Program-made: the position numbers and the translations under genes
NCBI GenBank assembly: GCA_903884425.1
Contig: CAISEP010000023.1
Span: 371,726-435,725 of the forward strand
Length of the DNA stretch: 64,000 nucleotides
Direction: 5' to 3'
Origin: an uncultured Caulobacterales bacterium
Lineage (GTDB): Bacteria > Pseudomonadota > Alphaproteobacteria > Caulobacterales > Caulobacteraceae
The notes under the pieces: model-generated
Told to the model about the DNA's origin: nothing
What the model saw: the letters and a program-made list of their open reading frames with translations, nothing else
The model's database searches: none
Shown: positions 19,476 to 28,799 of the stretch, piece after piece
Layout: each line of letters begins with the position of its first letter
Numbering within the stretch: the stretch's first letter is position 1

Positions 19476-19940
19476 ATGTATATCGCGATCGTCGCTCTGA
19501 CCATGTTCCTGCTGCCGTCGGCCTCGGTGCTGATCGAGCATGCCCAGCAACCGGCCACCTCCATCGTCTTCCTGATGGGCCGATGGTTCGTGTTCTGGGG
19601 CGTCGGTGTCCGGCTGGGCCTGGCGGGCCTTCGTCAGTTCCTGCAGCCGGCCTTCACCGCCAGGGAGATCTTCCACATGACCAGCGATGAGGCATTGCCG
19701 CTGGTGCGGGAACTGGGGGTCGCCAATCTCGCCACCGGGCTGGTGGGCGTGCTCTCCCTCACCCTGCCGGGGTTCATCCTGCCGGTGTCGATCTCGGCCG
19801 GTGTCTTCTATGGCGTCGCCGGGGTGAGACACGTGGCGGAGCGCGGCCGGTCGCTCAACGAGACCGTCGCCATGGTCAGCGACCTGTTCCTGGCGGCGGT
19901 GCTCGCGGTCTCCGTCGCCGCGACCTTCCTGTCGCACTGA
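19476..19940 (+). CDS. Small multi-pass membrane protein, function unknown
   Basis: About four hydrophobic segments in MYIAIVALTMFLLPSASVLIE...AVSVAATFLSH. Confidence 0.65.
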   Translation: MYIAIVALTMFLLPSASVLIEHAQQPATSIVFLMGRWFVFWGVGVRLGLAGLRQFLQPAFTAREIFHMTSDEALPLVRELGVANLATGLVGVLSLTLPGFILPVSISAGVFYGVAGVRHVAERGRSLNETVAMVSDLFLAAVLAVSVAATFLSH

Positions 19941-20042
19941 CCCTCCCCCGCCCGTCGGGAATGCCGTCCACGCCGGGCCGGTCCGTCGGGGTCCAGGGCG
20001 GTGACGCGGCGCCTGAACGGCCGTCCGTCCGCGGTCAGGCCG

Positions 20043-20336
20043 TCACTCCCCCGCTGGATCGGGGCCTGTCTTGCCCCCGCGGGTCAGCTTCCGTCGGCGT
20101 TCCAGATGGTGGGACAGGGCGCCGACCTGGTGGATGAGCAGGGCAAGCTCCATGGCGATGGTGAAGCCGAGGCCGGCCACCCGCGGCGGATCGGTGATCC
20201 GCTCCATGATCTCCCCGCCCCGGTGCACGATCTCGATGATCAGGCCGACGCCGAGGAGCGCGTTGTACGGTCGGCCGAGATGATCCTGCAGCCAGGTGTC
20301 GAGCCAGAGTGCGCCACGCGCGATGCCGTTCAGCAT
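20043..20336 (-). CDS. Small membrane protein, function unknown
   Basis: 97 aa, MLNGIARGALWLDTWLQDHLGRPYNALLGVGLIIEIVHRGGEIM...; hydrophobic segments and GC3-consistent codon use. Confidence 0.55.
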   Translation of the reverse strand: MLNGIARGALWLDTWLQDHLGRPYNALLGVGLIIEIVHRGGEIMERITDPPRVAGLGFTIAMELALLIHQVGALSHHLERRRKLTRGGKTGPDPAGE

Positions 20337-20410
20337 CCTTTCGCCTCCTGATGTCGCCGGGTCCGGCACCGAATTGTTCTCCACCCGGACCGGATTGGAA
20401 AGCCCTCGCC

Positions 20411-20848
20411 TCAGCGCAGACAGGGAATCCGCGCCGCAACATCGGCGAGACCGAATTTGCGGATGTCTTCGTCCGTCAGGCACAAGCCGTCCCTTCGAGG
20501 ACCGGCCCATTCGATGGTCTGCTTTCCCTCCCGGCGCGCCACGACCAGCAGATACCGGAGATTCACGCGGGGCCTCGCCGAGGCTTGATCCCGAAACAGA
20601 GGCGTTGAAACCGGATCGCCCGACAGGGTGCGATCAACGGTGAATTTCACCCGCCAGGAGCCGTCCAGACCCATTGTGCAGCTTGCATCGAGGCATATGC
20701 GGGGAGCGCCGGGCTCATCGGATATGTCCTTCACATCGGTCGATGTTGCTTCGACCAGCGACCAGCCCGGGGTCTGCGCCCGCGCGCCCCCGGCAGCGTC
20801 GGCCCCGGCGATGGCTACGCCCAGTGCGATGGCCAGGATCGGTCTCAT
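20411..20848 (-). CDS. Secreted hypothetical protein
   Basis: Signal peptide MRPILAIALGVAIAGADAAGGARAQ; two Cys pairs. Confidence 0.65.
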   Translation of the reverse strand: MRPILAIALGVAIAGADAAGGARAQTPGWSLVEATSTDVKDISDEPGAPRICLDASCTMGLDGSWRVKFTVDRTLSGDPVSTPLFRDQASARPRVNLRYLLVVARREGKQTIEWAGPRRDGLCLTDEDIRKFGLADVAARIPCLR

Positions 20849-20986
20849 CCGGCCAGCTTAGCAGAGGGAAGGGACGACGCCAGCGGCGTGCTTGCGCTGA
20901 TCCGCCGACCCTGAACCCATGCCTTGACGGGGCGCGCAGCTTCAGCCCCTGGGCGGAACCATCGATCTCCTGAGGACGAACCTGGT

Positions 20987-21013
20987 CCCCCTCCCCCTGC
21001 CCCTCCCCCTCCC
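20987..21013 (-). other. Potential G-quadruplex (five G-runs on the minus strand)
   Basis: CCCCCTCCCCCTGCCCCTCCCCCTCCC on plus strand, i.e. GGGAGGGGGAGGGGCAGGGGGAGGGGG on minus strand. Confidence 0.6.
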
Positions 21014-21135
21014 GTCACGGCCATTGCCAGCCGGCCCGGTCCGGCGGATGGTGGTCCGCGGGGTTGTCCGCCGCGCTGCCGTGTCGCGCCCGCTTGCGCG
21101 CGAGATGTTCGGACACAATCGACGGGGTGTGTCTG

Positions 21136-22128
21136 GTGAAGTCCGCAGGGCCTTTGAGCAGAGCCGGGGTTCTGGCGCTTGGCGTGGTGGCCGCGATGCT
21201 GCTTGCGGCCTTTTCCCGGGCGGAGGGCTTTCCGCAATGGGCCTACCCGCCCGCCAACAAGCCGAAGCCCGGTCCCGCAGATGCGGCGGAGGTCAGCCCG
21301 CCGGTCGGACTGCCCGGCACCGATCTCCGGTTCGCCGAAGGGGCGCTCCACGATGGTTACCTGGCGCCGGACTGGTTTCCGGACAGCCACCCGCCTGCGC
21401 CGACGCCGGTCCTGAAGGGGCGACGGGGCGAGGTGGCGGCCTGCGGCTACTGCCACTTGCCGGATGGCTCGGGCAGGCCTGAAAATGCCGGCCTGAGCGG
21501 CTTGCCGGCCGACTATATCCGCCGCCAGGTCGCGGCGTTCCGGGCCGGGACGCGCACCTCCGCAGCGCCGGACTATGTGCCGACCCGGCTGATGGCGCAG
21601 GTCGCCGCCAACGCCACGGACGCGGAGATCGACGCGGCCGCCGCCTATTTCGCCGCCATACCGGCACGGGCGCATGTCCGGGTGGTAGAGACCGACCGGA
21701 TCACCGGCGTCGAGGCGAAGGCCTTTCTCCTGCGCGCCGTGCCGGGCTCAGGCGAGCCACTGGGCGACCGGATCGTGGAGGGGCCCGAGGATTTCGAACG
21801 GTTCGAGCGGCGGGACCCCCGGCTCGTCTACACGGCCTGGGTTCCAAGGGGCGCGCTGAAGCGGGGGGAGGGCCTGGCCCGGACGGGTGGGTCGGGACGG
21901 ACCGTTGCCTGCAGCACCTGCCATGGAAGCGATCTGTGCGGCGGGGCCGGTGCCGCAGGCCCGCCCCTGGCCGGTCGCTCGCCCAGTTACATCTTCCGGC
22001 AGCTCTACGGCTTCTCGACCCATGCGAGAGGCGGCGAGGCGGCCTTGCCCATGCAGGCGGTCGTCGCCCGGCTGACCCAGAGGGACATGATCGCCCTGGC
22101 GGCCTATGTGGGGTCCCTGACCCCCTGA
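21136..22128 (+). CDS. Diheme c-type cytochrome (cytochrome c553-like)
   Basis: Signal peptide, CGYCH and CSTCH haem motifs, two cytochrome c-like domains. GTG start is a guess. Confidence 0.85.
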   Translation: MKSAGPLSRAGVLALGVVAAMLLAAFSRAEGFPQWAYPPANKPKPGPADAAEVSPPVGLPGTDLRFAEGALHDGYLAPDWFPDSHPPAPTPVLKGRRGEVAACGYCHLPDGSGRPENAGLSGLPADYIRRQVAAFRAGTRTSAAPDYVPTRLMAQVAANATDAEIDAAAAYFAAIPARAHVRVVETDRITGVEAKAFLLRAVPGSGEPLGDRIVEGPEDFERFERRDPRLVYTAWVPRGALKRGEGLARTGGSGRTVACSTCHGSDLCGGAGAAGPPLAGRSPSYIFRQLYGFSTHARGGEAALPMQAVVARLTQRDMIALAAYVGSLTP

Positions 22129-22218
22129 TCCGGACCGGGGACCTCGACCCCTGACGCTTGTCGTGGCGGGCAATCGCCCTCATAGCTGGGTGGCCGCCAC
22201 GGCTCGGAGGGGTCCCCC

Positions 22219-22692
22219 ATGTTCGAACGTCACCGTCCTTTCATCGCGTTGTGGGGGGCCGCGGCCCTGGCCCTGGCCGCCAGTGTCGGCACGGCCGCCG
22301 CTCAGACCTGCGCCCCCGCCTCTGCCGAGCCGGTGGACGCGGTCCGCCAGATGTATGCGGCGGCCATGGCGGGCGATCGGGCGAAGACGGTCGCCGCCTT
22401 CACGTCGGAGGGCTATCTGTTCGACGGTGGCGCGCGCTTTACGCCGGAGGGGATCGCCGACTTCATCCTGAAGGCCGAGGCGGCCGGGGTGAAGCCCCGC
22501 TGGAATGTGGTCGCCCCGGAAAGCCACGTCACCTGCGACCTCGCCTGGGCCACCTGGACGAACCGGGGAACCTTCACCACGGCCGCCGGCGACGAACCGA
22601 AGCTGTGGCTGGAGTCCGCCGTCCTCGTCTGGCGGGACGGGGCCTGGAAGATCCGGTTCTTCCATTCGACGGCCGTCGCCCCGTCTCGCTGA
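22219..22692 (+). CDS. Secreted NTF2/SnoaL-like protein
   Basis: Signal peptide; EPVDAVRQMYAAAMAGDRAKTVAAFTSEGYLFDGGARFTPEGIADF...WRDGAWKIRFFHST. Confidence 0.75.
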   Translation: MFERHRPFIALWGAAALALAASVGTAAAQTCAPASAEPVDAVRQMYAAAMAGDRAKTVAAFTSEGYLFDGGARFTPEGIADFILKAEAAGVKPRWNVVAPESHVTCDLAWATWTNRGTFTTAAGDEPKLWLESAVLVWRDGAWKIRFFHSTAVAPSR

Positions 22693-22713
22693 GGGGGGGC
22701 AGGGAGGCGTTCC

Positions 22714-22845
22714 ATGCCCGATCACGAGACCGAGGCGCAGACCCGGCCGTCATCGCCGCCGAATCTCTTGTGGCGTCTGGCGCGGGCAGCAATCATCGGA
22801 CTGCTGGTCGGCGCGCTGCTGGTCGTCGCCAGACTGGTCCATTGA
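22714..22845 (+). CDS. 43-aa single-TM small protein
   Basis: MPDHETEAQTRPSSPPNLLWRLARAAIIGLLVGALLVVARLVH, translated by hand; below the ORF-track length cutoff. Confidence 0.5.
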   Translation: MPDHETEAQTRPSSPPNLLWRLARAAIIGLLVGALLVVARLVH

Positions 22846-22899
22846 TCGCGGTAGCCGGGGTCACGGGGTGAGAGGGTCACGGGGGGCAAGGGGGAACGG

Positions 22900-23619
22900 A
22901 TGGACATTCACAAGCCGAAGGCCGCGCACAGCTTCCGCGAGTTCCTGATCGAGATCGGCACGATCACCTGCGGCATCCTGATCGCCCTCGGCCTCGAGCA
23001 GGCGGTCGAAGCCATCCACTGGGCCGAAAAGGTGCATGAGGCGCGGGAGGCCATCCACCAGGAACTGGTGCAGGCGACGGTGTTCGCCGAGGAGCGCATC
23101 GCCCTGGAGAACTGCCGGGATACCTATCTGGCGGACCTCGCCACCGCCATCGCCGCTTCTCCCAACCATTGGACGCCGAGGCCGCAGACCTGGTGCGGGG
23201 TGCCGCACGGCACCGTCTTTGCCGGCACGGAGCGCCCCTGGCCCACGGAAGCCTGGCGGTCCATCGTGTCCGAAGGGACCGTGTCGCACTTTCCGGCCCG
23301 CTACCGGCGCCAGGCCCCCTTCACCTTCAACTTCATCGGCATGATCAATGACCGGGCCATCGAGGAAACGCAGGAGGCCTCCAATCTGGGGGCCCTCCAC
23401 TATCCGGTCGAGCTGACCCCCGACGCCAGGATCCGCTTCCTGAACACCATCACCCGGCTGCGCGGCCAGAACGCCCAGGCGGCGCTGGTCACGCACCAGC
23501 TGGAGCGCCAGATCGCCGCCATGGGAGAAGCGCCGACGGAGGCCGAGCTGGAGGACGCGCGGGCCGGCACGCCCTTCTACCGGGGCGGCCTGCCTGCGAA
23601 ACACGGCACCGCGCCCTGA
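22900..23619 (+). CDS. Uncharacterised single-TM protein, MDIHKPK family, copy 2
   Basis: MDIHKPKAAHSFREFLIEIGTITCGILIALGLEQAVEAIHWAEKVHEAREAIHQEL. Confidence 0.78.
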   Translation: MDIHKPKAAHSFREFLIEIGTITCGILIALGLEQAVEAIHWAEKVHEAREAIHQELVQATVFAEERIALENCRDTYLADLATAIAASPNHWTPRPQTWCGVPHGTVFAGTERPWPTEAWRSIVSEGTVSHFPARYRRQAPFTFNFIGMINDRAIEETQEASNLGALHYPVELTPDARIRFLNTITRLRGQNAQAALVTHQLERQIAAMGEAPTEAELEDARAGTPFYRGGLPAKHGTAP

Positions 23620-23722
23620 GTTGCCGGCACGGGTCGATGGCCCGGGTCGAGGCACAGGCCGGAGACGGGCGGCGGCGGCCTGCCGGGTTCAGGGCGTCAC
23701 CCCGGGATGGCCTGTTCCAGCC

Positions 23723-24859
23723 CTATCTTGCCGCCTCGAGCGCGAGCACGGCATAGCCCGTCGCGGCATCGCTCATGAACAGCCCGATGTCGGATTTCGG
23801 ATCACGCTGCTTGTTCAGCGACCAGGCGTGCCACTGTCCCGTCTCCGGGTCCTGCGCCGAGCGGATCCAGGCCAGTCCCTTCGCGATGGCGGGACGCGGA
23901 CGCGCCTCCGGCGGAAGGGATTCAAGGGTCAGGACGACGAGCCCCGTGGCATAGCCGTCAGGCCGCGGGTCGATCTCCGTCATGTCGTTCCGCACCCAGC
24001 CGCCGAGATCTGAAAGGCTCCAGCCTCCGTCCGGCCGCTGCAGTTTCACAAGCTGCGCGATCACCTGCCTCTGCTCGGCGGGGGTCATCAGGTCCGGCAA
24101 CCCGGTGGAGGCCTGCAGGAGCACCACCTTGTTGAGCAGGGGCTGCCGGGCCAGGTGCGACCGCAGATACCCCCTGAGCAGGGCCAGGCTGGCGGCGATC
24201 TTCGGATCGTCCCGATAGTGGTCCGGGGCCATCCCCACGGCCCCCGCCATCAGGGCGGACCAGTGATAGGCGGACGTGTCCCCTTCCCAGGGGGAATAGC
24301 TGAAGTTCTGCCACACCCAGGTCCCCGCCTCCGGTCCCGTGCGGGACTGGAGCTCCCAGGCGTGGTCGAAGGCCAGGCGCGTCGTGTCGGTCAGATGCCC
24401 GGTCTCCCGGTCATAGCCCGCCAGGATGATGGCGTTCAGGACCGCTTCGGCATTGTGGGCCTCCACCTCCTTGCCCGGGCCGGAGATGATGTCGCTGTAG
24501 AAAGGCTGCATCACCGTCCACTGCTTCACCCGCTTGACGATGCTGGCGAGCATCGCCTTTTCCGGGTCGGTCCGGCCGTCCTGGCCGAGCCGGTGGCGCA
24601 GGACCGGCCGGGCCAGCGCATAGGGTGCCTGGGTGTGGCAGGAGACGCAGACCGTCCCCCGGTCCTTCTGCGCCCGGTCCCAGGACTGCCACCACACCTC
24701 CCGGCGGTCCAGGTAGCGCGCCGCCGCCTCGGGGTTCCAGGCGGTCTGCGGGCCTGAGGATCCGGGGTCGCCGGAGGGGGACCCCGACGCGGACACCATC
24801 GATGACACCGACAGTGATGCGCACAGGGCGGCGGCCAGCAATCGAAGGTGGGTTGTCAT
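23723..24859 (-). CDS. Secreted alpha/alpha-toroid (squalene/terpene cyclase-like) protein with CxxCH haem motif
   Basis: Signal peptide; GTVCVSCHTQAPYALARPVLRHRLG; QW-like LVKLQRPDGGWSL and IRSAQDPETGQWHAW. Confidence 0.75.
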   Translation of the reverse strand: MTTHLRLLAAALCASLSVSSMVSASGSPSGDPGSSGPQTAWNPEAAARYLDRREVWWQSWDRAQKDRGTVCVSCHTQAPYALARPVLRHRLGQDGRTDPEKAMLASIVKRVKQWTVMQPFYSDIISGPGKEVEAHNAEAVLNAIILAGYDRETGHLTDTTRLAFDHAWELQSRTGPEAGTWVWQNFSYSPWEGDTSAYHWSALMAGAVGMAPDHYRDDPKIAASLALLRGYLRSHLARQPLLNKVVLLQASTGLPDLMTPAEQRQVIAQLVKLQRPDGGWSLSDLGGWVRNDMTEIDPRPDGYATGLVVLTLESLPPEARPRPAIAKGLAWIRSAQDPETGQWHAWSLNKQRDPKSDIGLFMSDAATGYAVLALEAAR

Positions 24860-25143
24860 CCTGGACCTTTCGAAAATCCGGCGAGGCCCGATGGGTGGGT
24901 CCGATCGCCGGTCCTGGCAAGTCGTCGGCCACGGTACGGGCCGGTCGTCCATCGGGAAAGCCCGAAGCTGCCTGTGACGTCGCCGGAATTGCCCGCCGAT
25001 CGGACAGGGATGCGGGGGGCAGGCCCGCGGCCGCCCGGATGGCCCTTTACCCGGGCTCAAACGCCTTTGACCGCGCCGCACCCTGGGATAGCGTGGCGAC
25101 AAGGCGGACGCACCGACGTGGACGGCGTCGGGGAGGCCATGCC

Positions 25144-26895
25144 GTGTCGACAGTCCGGTCCGGATGGGCGTTCAAGAGCCTGATCAGCCTCGCCTGCGCC
25201 CTGGGCCTGGCGGTTTCCGCCGTCGCCTTGCCCCGGGTGATCGACGTGGCGCGGTCCGGAAAGGTCTTCGGCGTCGGACTTGAGCGGAGCGACGATGGGC
25301 CCGCCACGGGCTCGGCCGAGGTTGTCGTCGCGAAGCTGCGCCCGGATGGCCCGCTGGCCCGCGCCGGCGTCGTTCCCGGCGATCGTGTCCAGCTTGATCC
25401 CGCAGATGTGCGTCTGGGCTATGTCGACATCCGCGGCTCGGATGTCGTGCGAGCCGGCAAGCAGGTCCGTTTCCGCGTCGTGCATGCCGGCCGCGCGCGC
25501 ACCGTGGCGGTCCGGCCCGAGCTGGAGCGGTATCCGTCCGACGCGCTGCTGGTCAATTGCGTGGCCTACGCCCTGGCACCGGTGCTGTTGGGTTTCGCGC
25601 TCATCCTGGCATGGCGCGCACCGCCGTCCCGGGCGAACCGGGCCCTGACCCTGATGCTGCTGGCGCGGGGCCTTTCGACCCTGCCGGGCGGTGATCTAGC
25701 GCAGCCTTCCCTCCCGGCCATCATCAGCGGGCTGACCATCGGGTTCGGCGCGGTTGCCTTCTATTTCCTGGCCGTCTTCGTGGTCTCGTTTCCGCAGGAC
25801 CATCCGCGGGATCGACGGCGCTTTGTCCGGCGTGGATTGCCGGCCTACGCCCTGCTGGTGGGGGCGGTCGGCCTGTTCGACGCCCTGTCCTGGTGCGGAT
25901 GGTCGATGCGGGTCCTGGCGCCGTGGGCCCTGCCGGTCCAGGTGCTGGTCGCCGCCGTCCCGTTGCTGGCGCTGGTCGAAGGCTGGCGCAACAGCACCGG
26001 TGCCGTGCGGGAGCGCTTCCGCTGGATCGGGCTCGCATTGTTCAGCCTGTTCGGCGTGCCCCTCGTGCTGGGCAGCGGCTGGACGATCAACGGATTCCTG
26101 GTGGGCGCGGTCGTCCAGCCGGCGGCCGTCGTCATCGGCGCGGCCCTGCTGACCTATGCCGTGTTGCGCCACCGCACGGTCGACCTCGGCTTCGCCCTGA
26201 ACCGGGCCGCGGTCTACGCCGTCACCAGCATGGTGCTGCTGGTCGGCTTCGGACTGCTGGAATGGGCGGCAGAGCGGCTGCTGGCGTTCGAGGGGCGCGA
26301 GGAAAACATGGCGCTGGATGCGGCGGTGGCGCTGGGCGTGTTCCTCACCTTCCACCGGGTGCGGGACCTGGTCAGCGAAGGCATCGAACGCATCTTCTTC
26401 CACCATTGGCGGGTGCGGGAGGCCGCGCTTCGCGGCTTCGTGCGCGAGGCAGGCTTCTATGCCCGCGCCGACGCCCTCATCGCGGCGCTGCATCGTGCCC
26501 TCGGGGACTATCTCGGTGACGCCGATGTCGCGGTCTATCTCCGCGATCCGTCCGGCGCCCTGGAGCGGGCGACGGGCACCGGCGCGCCCAGGCTGGAGGT
26601 CGATGCGCCCCTGTCCGTTCGCCTGCGCGCAAGCCCCGGGGTGACGGTCCACGACAGCCCCGACGTCGCCCTCGCCGCACCGATGGTCGTCGGCCATGAG
26701 CTGGCCGGCGCGGTCCTGGTCGGTGCAAGGCCCGATGGATCCGACTATCGCCCGGACGAGGTCGAGCTGATCGGCTGGGCGGTCGAGCGGGTCGGACTGG
26801 CGCTGAATGTCATGCGGGTCCGTGACCTGGAGGCGGCGGTGACCCGGCTCGAAATCCGCAATGAGGAGCTGTCACGCGTCCTGCGCGGGGCCTAG
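25144..26895 (+). CDS. Membrane sensor: PDZ-like domain, multi-TM region, GAF-like C-terminus
   Basis: GPLARAGVVPGDRVQLDPADVRLG PDZ-like segment, about 8 TM segments, GAF-like ALHRALGDYLGDADVAVYLRDPSG... and a terminal coiled coil; GTG start. Confidence 0.7.
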   Translation: MSTVRSGWAFKSLISLACALGLAVSAVALPRVIDVARSGKVFGVGLERSDDGPATGSAEVVVAKLRPDGPLARAGVVPGDRVQLDPADVRLGYVDIRGSDVVRAGKQVRFRVVHAGRARTVAVRPELERYPSDALLVNCVAYALAPVLLGFALILAWRAPPSRANRALTLMLLARGLSTLPGGDLAQPSLPAIISGLTIGFGAVAFYFLAVFVVSFPQDHPRDRRRFVRRGLPAYALLVGAVGLFDALSWCGWSMRVLAPWALPVQVLVAAVPLLALVEGWRNSTGAVRERFRWIGLALFSLFGVPLVLGSGWTINGFLVGAVVQPAAVVIGAALLTYAVLRHRTVDLGFALNRAAVYAVTSMVLLVGFGLLEWAAERLLAFEGREENMALDAAVALGVFLTFHRVRDLVSEGIERIFFHHWRVREAALRGFVREAGFYARADALIAALHRALGDYLGDADVAVYLRDPSGALERATGTGAPRLEVDAPLSVRLRASPGVTVHDSPDVALAAPMVVGHELAGAVLVGARPDGSDYRPDEVELIGWAVERVGLALNVMRVRDLEAAVTRLEIRNEELSRVLRGA

Positions 26896-27070
26896 TCGCC
26901 CCCGGGATCGCGGAGACCTTCGCCGACCGGGCAGGCGGGGTCCGCTCCGCCGGGCCGCGGCCGGTCCCGACCGCGAGGGCCGCCGGGAAGGGTCGCTTGC
27001 CTGGCACCCTCATTGTGTTAGCGGTTCTCCCAAGGTGCCGGGCCGGGCACCTGGGCACGTGAGAGGTCGC

Positions 27071-27586
27071 ATGTCCTGGTCCACGGAGGCACCGAACGAG
27101 ATGGATGCGGAGAGCCGATTTCGAGAGGGCGGCTGCCGCTGCGGGCAGTTGCGCTTTCAGTTCACCGGGGCCCCCCTCATCACCCTGGCGTGCCACTGCC
27201 GGGGGTGCCAGCGCATGACCGGCGGGCCGTACTCCACCAGTGTCACCGTGCCCACCGGGCGCTTTGCCGTCACGGCGGGACAGGCGGTCATCGGTGGGGT
27301 CGGCGACCCGGCCATGCACCACCATTGTCCGAAATGCTTCAGCTGGGTGTTCACGCGAATGGAGGGGTGGTCCTTCGTCAACCTCCGCACGTCGATGCTC
27401 GATGATCCCACCGGTCTCGACCCCTTTGTGGAGACCCAGACCGCCGACCGCCTTCCCTTTGCCACAACGGGTGCTGTCAGGAGCTTCAAGGGCTTCCCGG
27501 ACGACGCGGAGTGGCCGGAGCTCATGAAGGACTATGCCCTGGCGTCTGCCGGGCGCGCGCCCTGGACGACCGGCATCAATCCCTGA
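27071..27586 (+). CDS. GFA (glutathione-dependent formaldehyde-activating enzyme-like) family protein
   Basis: GGCRCGQLRFQF, CHCRGCQRMTGG, HHHCPKCFSWVF zinc-site motifs. Confidence 0.9.
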   Translation: MSWSTEAPNEMDAESRFREGGCRCGQLRFQFTGAPLITLACHCRGCQRMTGGPYSTSVTVPTGRFAVTAGQAVIGGVGDPAMHHHCPKCFSWVFTRMEGWSFVNLRTSMLDDPTGLDPFVETQTADRLPFATTGAVRSFKGFPDDAEWPELMKDYALASAGRAPWTTGINP

Positions 27587-27597
27587 CGGGGCAGCCG

Positions 27598-28116
27598 TCA
27601 GAGCGCCCTTTCCATGAAGACCAGGTGGGGCATCAGGGTCTCGGGATAGGACTGGTATGGCGCAATGGGGGCGAAGCCCATCGACCGATACATCGAGATC
27701 GCCTCCACCAGACGGTCGGCCGTGTCCAGCCGCACACGCCGGTAACCGTCCTGCCGGGCCGCGGCCATCAGGGCCTCCGAAAGCCTGCGGCCGATCCCCA
27801 GCCCCCTGGCGTCGTCGGTGACATAGAGCCGCTTCAGTTCGCAGACCCCGGCGGCCAGATGCCGGTAGGCCCCGCCCGCAATGACCTTGCCATCCCTTTC
27901 CACGATCAAGGTCCGACCGTTGGGCGGGCCGTAGGTCACCGGCAGACGCTGCAGTTCGGCCTCGAAGGACTGGTGACCGAAGACCGCCTCGACGAACCAG
28001 GGCATGTCGCCGTACCGCTCGCGACACCAGGCGAGATAGAGTCGGCAGATGCCGCCGAAGCCCTGATAGTCCGCATCGGTCTCCGCCGACCGGATCGAGT
28101 CAGTCGCATCACCCAT
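27598..28116 (-). CDS. GNAT family N-acetyltransferase
   Basis: ELKRLYVTDDARGLGIGRRLSEALMAAARQDGYRRVRLDT acetyl-CoA binding motif. Confidence 0.92.
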   Translation of the reverse strand: MGDATDSIRSAETDADYQGFGGICRLYLAWCRERYGDMPWFVEAVFGHQSFEAELQRLPVTYGPPNGRTLIVERDGKVIAGGAYRHLAAGVCELKRLYVTDDARGLGIGRRLSEALMAAARQDGYRRVRLDTADRLVEAISMYRSMGFAPIAPYQSYPETLMPHLVFMERAL

Positions 28117-28273
28117 GGCAATCAAGGTCCGTGGCCCGCCGCCACAGGGGCGTGGGGGCAGCCTATCCCCGTTGCCGGGCGGATGAAACCGGGCGAGGTT
28201 GGGCGAGCGCGCGGCCTCTGAGGCCGACGCGCCCGCCCGGGGTTGTTCCGTTTCCTGATGGGGAACGACGGCC

Positions 28274-28714
28274 TCAGGCGCCGGCCGGCCAGACGAAGTC
28301 GGGGCGCAGACCCTCGTAGACCGGACGGCCGTCCTTCGGCGCGGGATAGCCCTTCGTCTCGTCCCAGAAGGCGTGATAGCTCGCCTTGGGGAAGGCCGCA
28401 TCGTCATAGCCCATCACGTTCGGCACGGCGACGCGGATGCGGCCCATCTTGTCGTCCAGCATCAGCACCGCGCCGCAGTCGGTGCACAGGCAGATTTCCA
28501 GCGGTCCGGCGGGGTTTTCGGCGTTGAACGGCACCCGCTTGATCTTCTCGGGGTGATCCACCTTGACCTTGCCGTAGTCGAAGAACGCCACATGGGTGGA
28601 ATGCTGGCCGGTGACGGCCTTGCAGACATTGCAGTGGCACTCGTGATTGTCGATGGGCTCGCCGGACGCCGTGACATGCACGTGGTCGCAGCCCCCCGAA
28701 TATTCGCTCGCCAT
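28274..28714 (-). CDS. GFA family protein, divergent
   Basis: SGGCDHVHVT, HCHCNVCKAVTGQHSTHVAFFD, CLCTDCGAVLML. Confidence 0.85.
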   Translation of the reverse strand: MASEYSGGCDHVHVTASGEPIDNHECHCNVCKAVTGQHSTHVAFFDYGKVKVDHPEKIKRVPFNAENPAGPLEICLCTDCGAVLMLDDKMGRIRVAVPNVMGYDDAAFPKASYHAFWDETKGYPAPKDGRPVYEGLRPDFVWPAGA

Positions 28715-28799
28715 GGATTGTTCCTCCCATATCTTTTTTAGCGGACTCGGTTTGGTCCGCCCGCGCAGGCTAGCATGGCGTCCGCTCCGGCGCAGCGGC

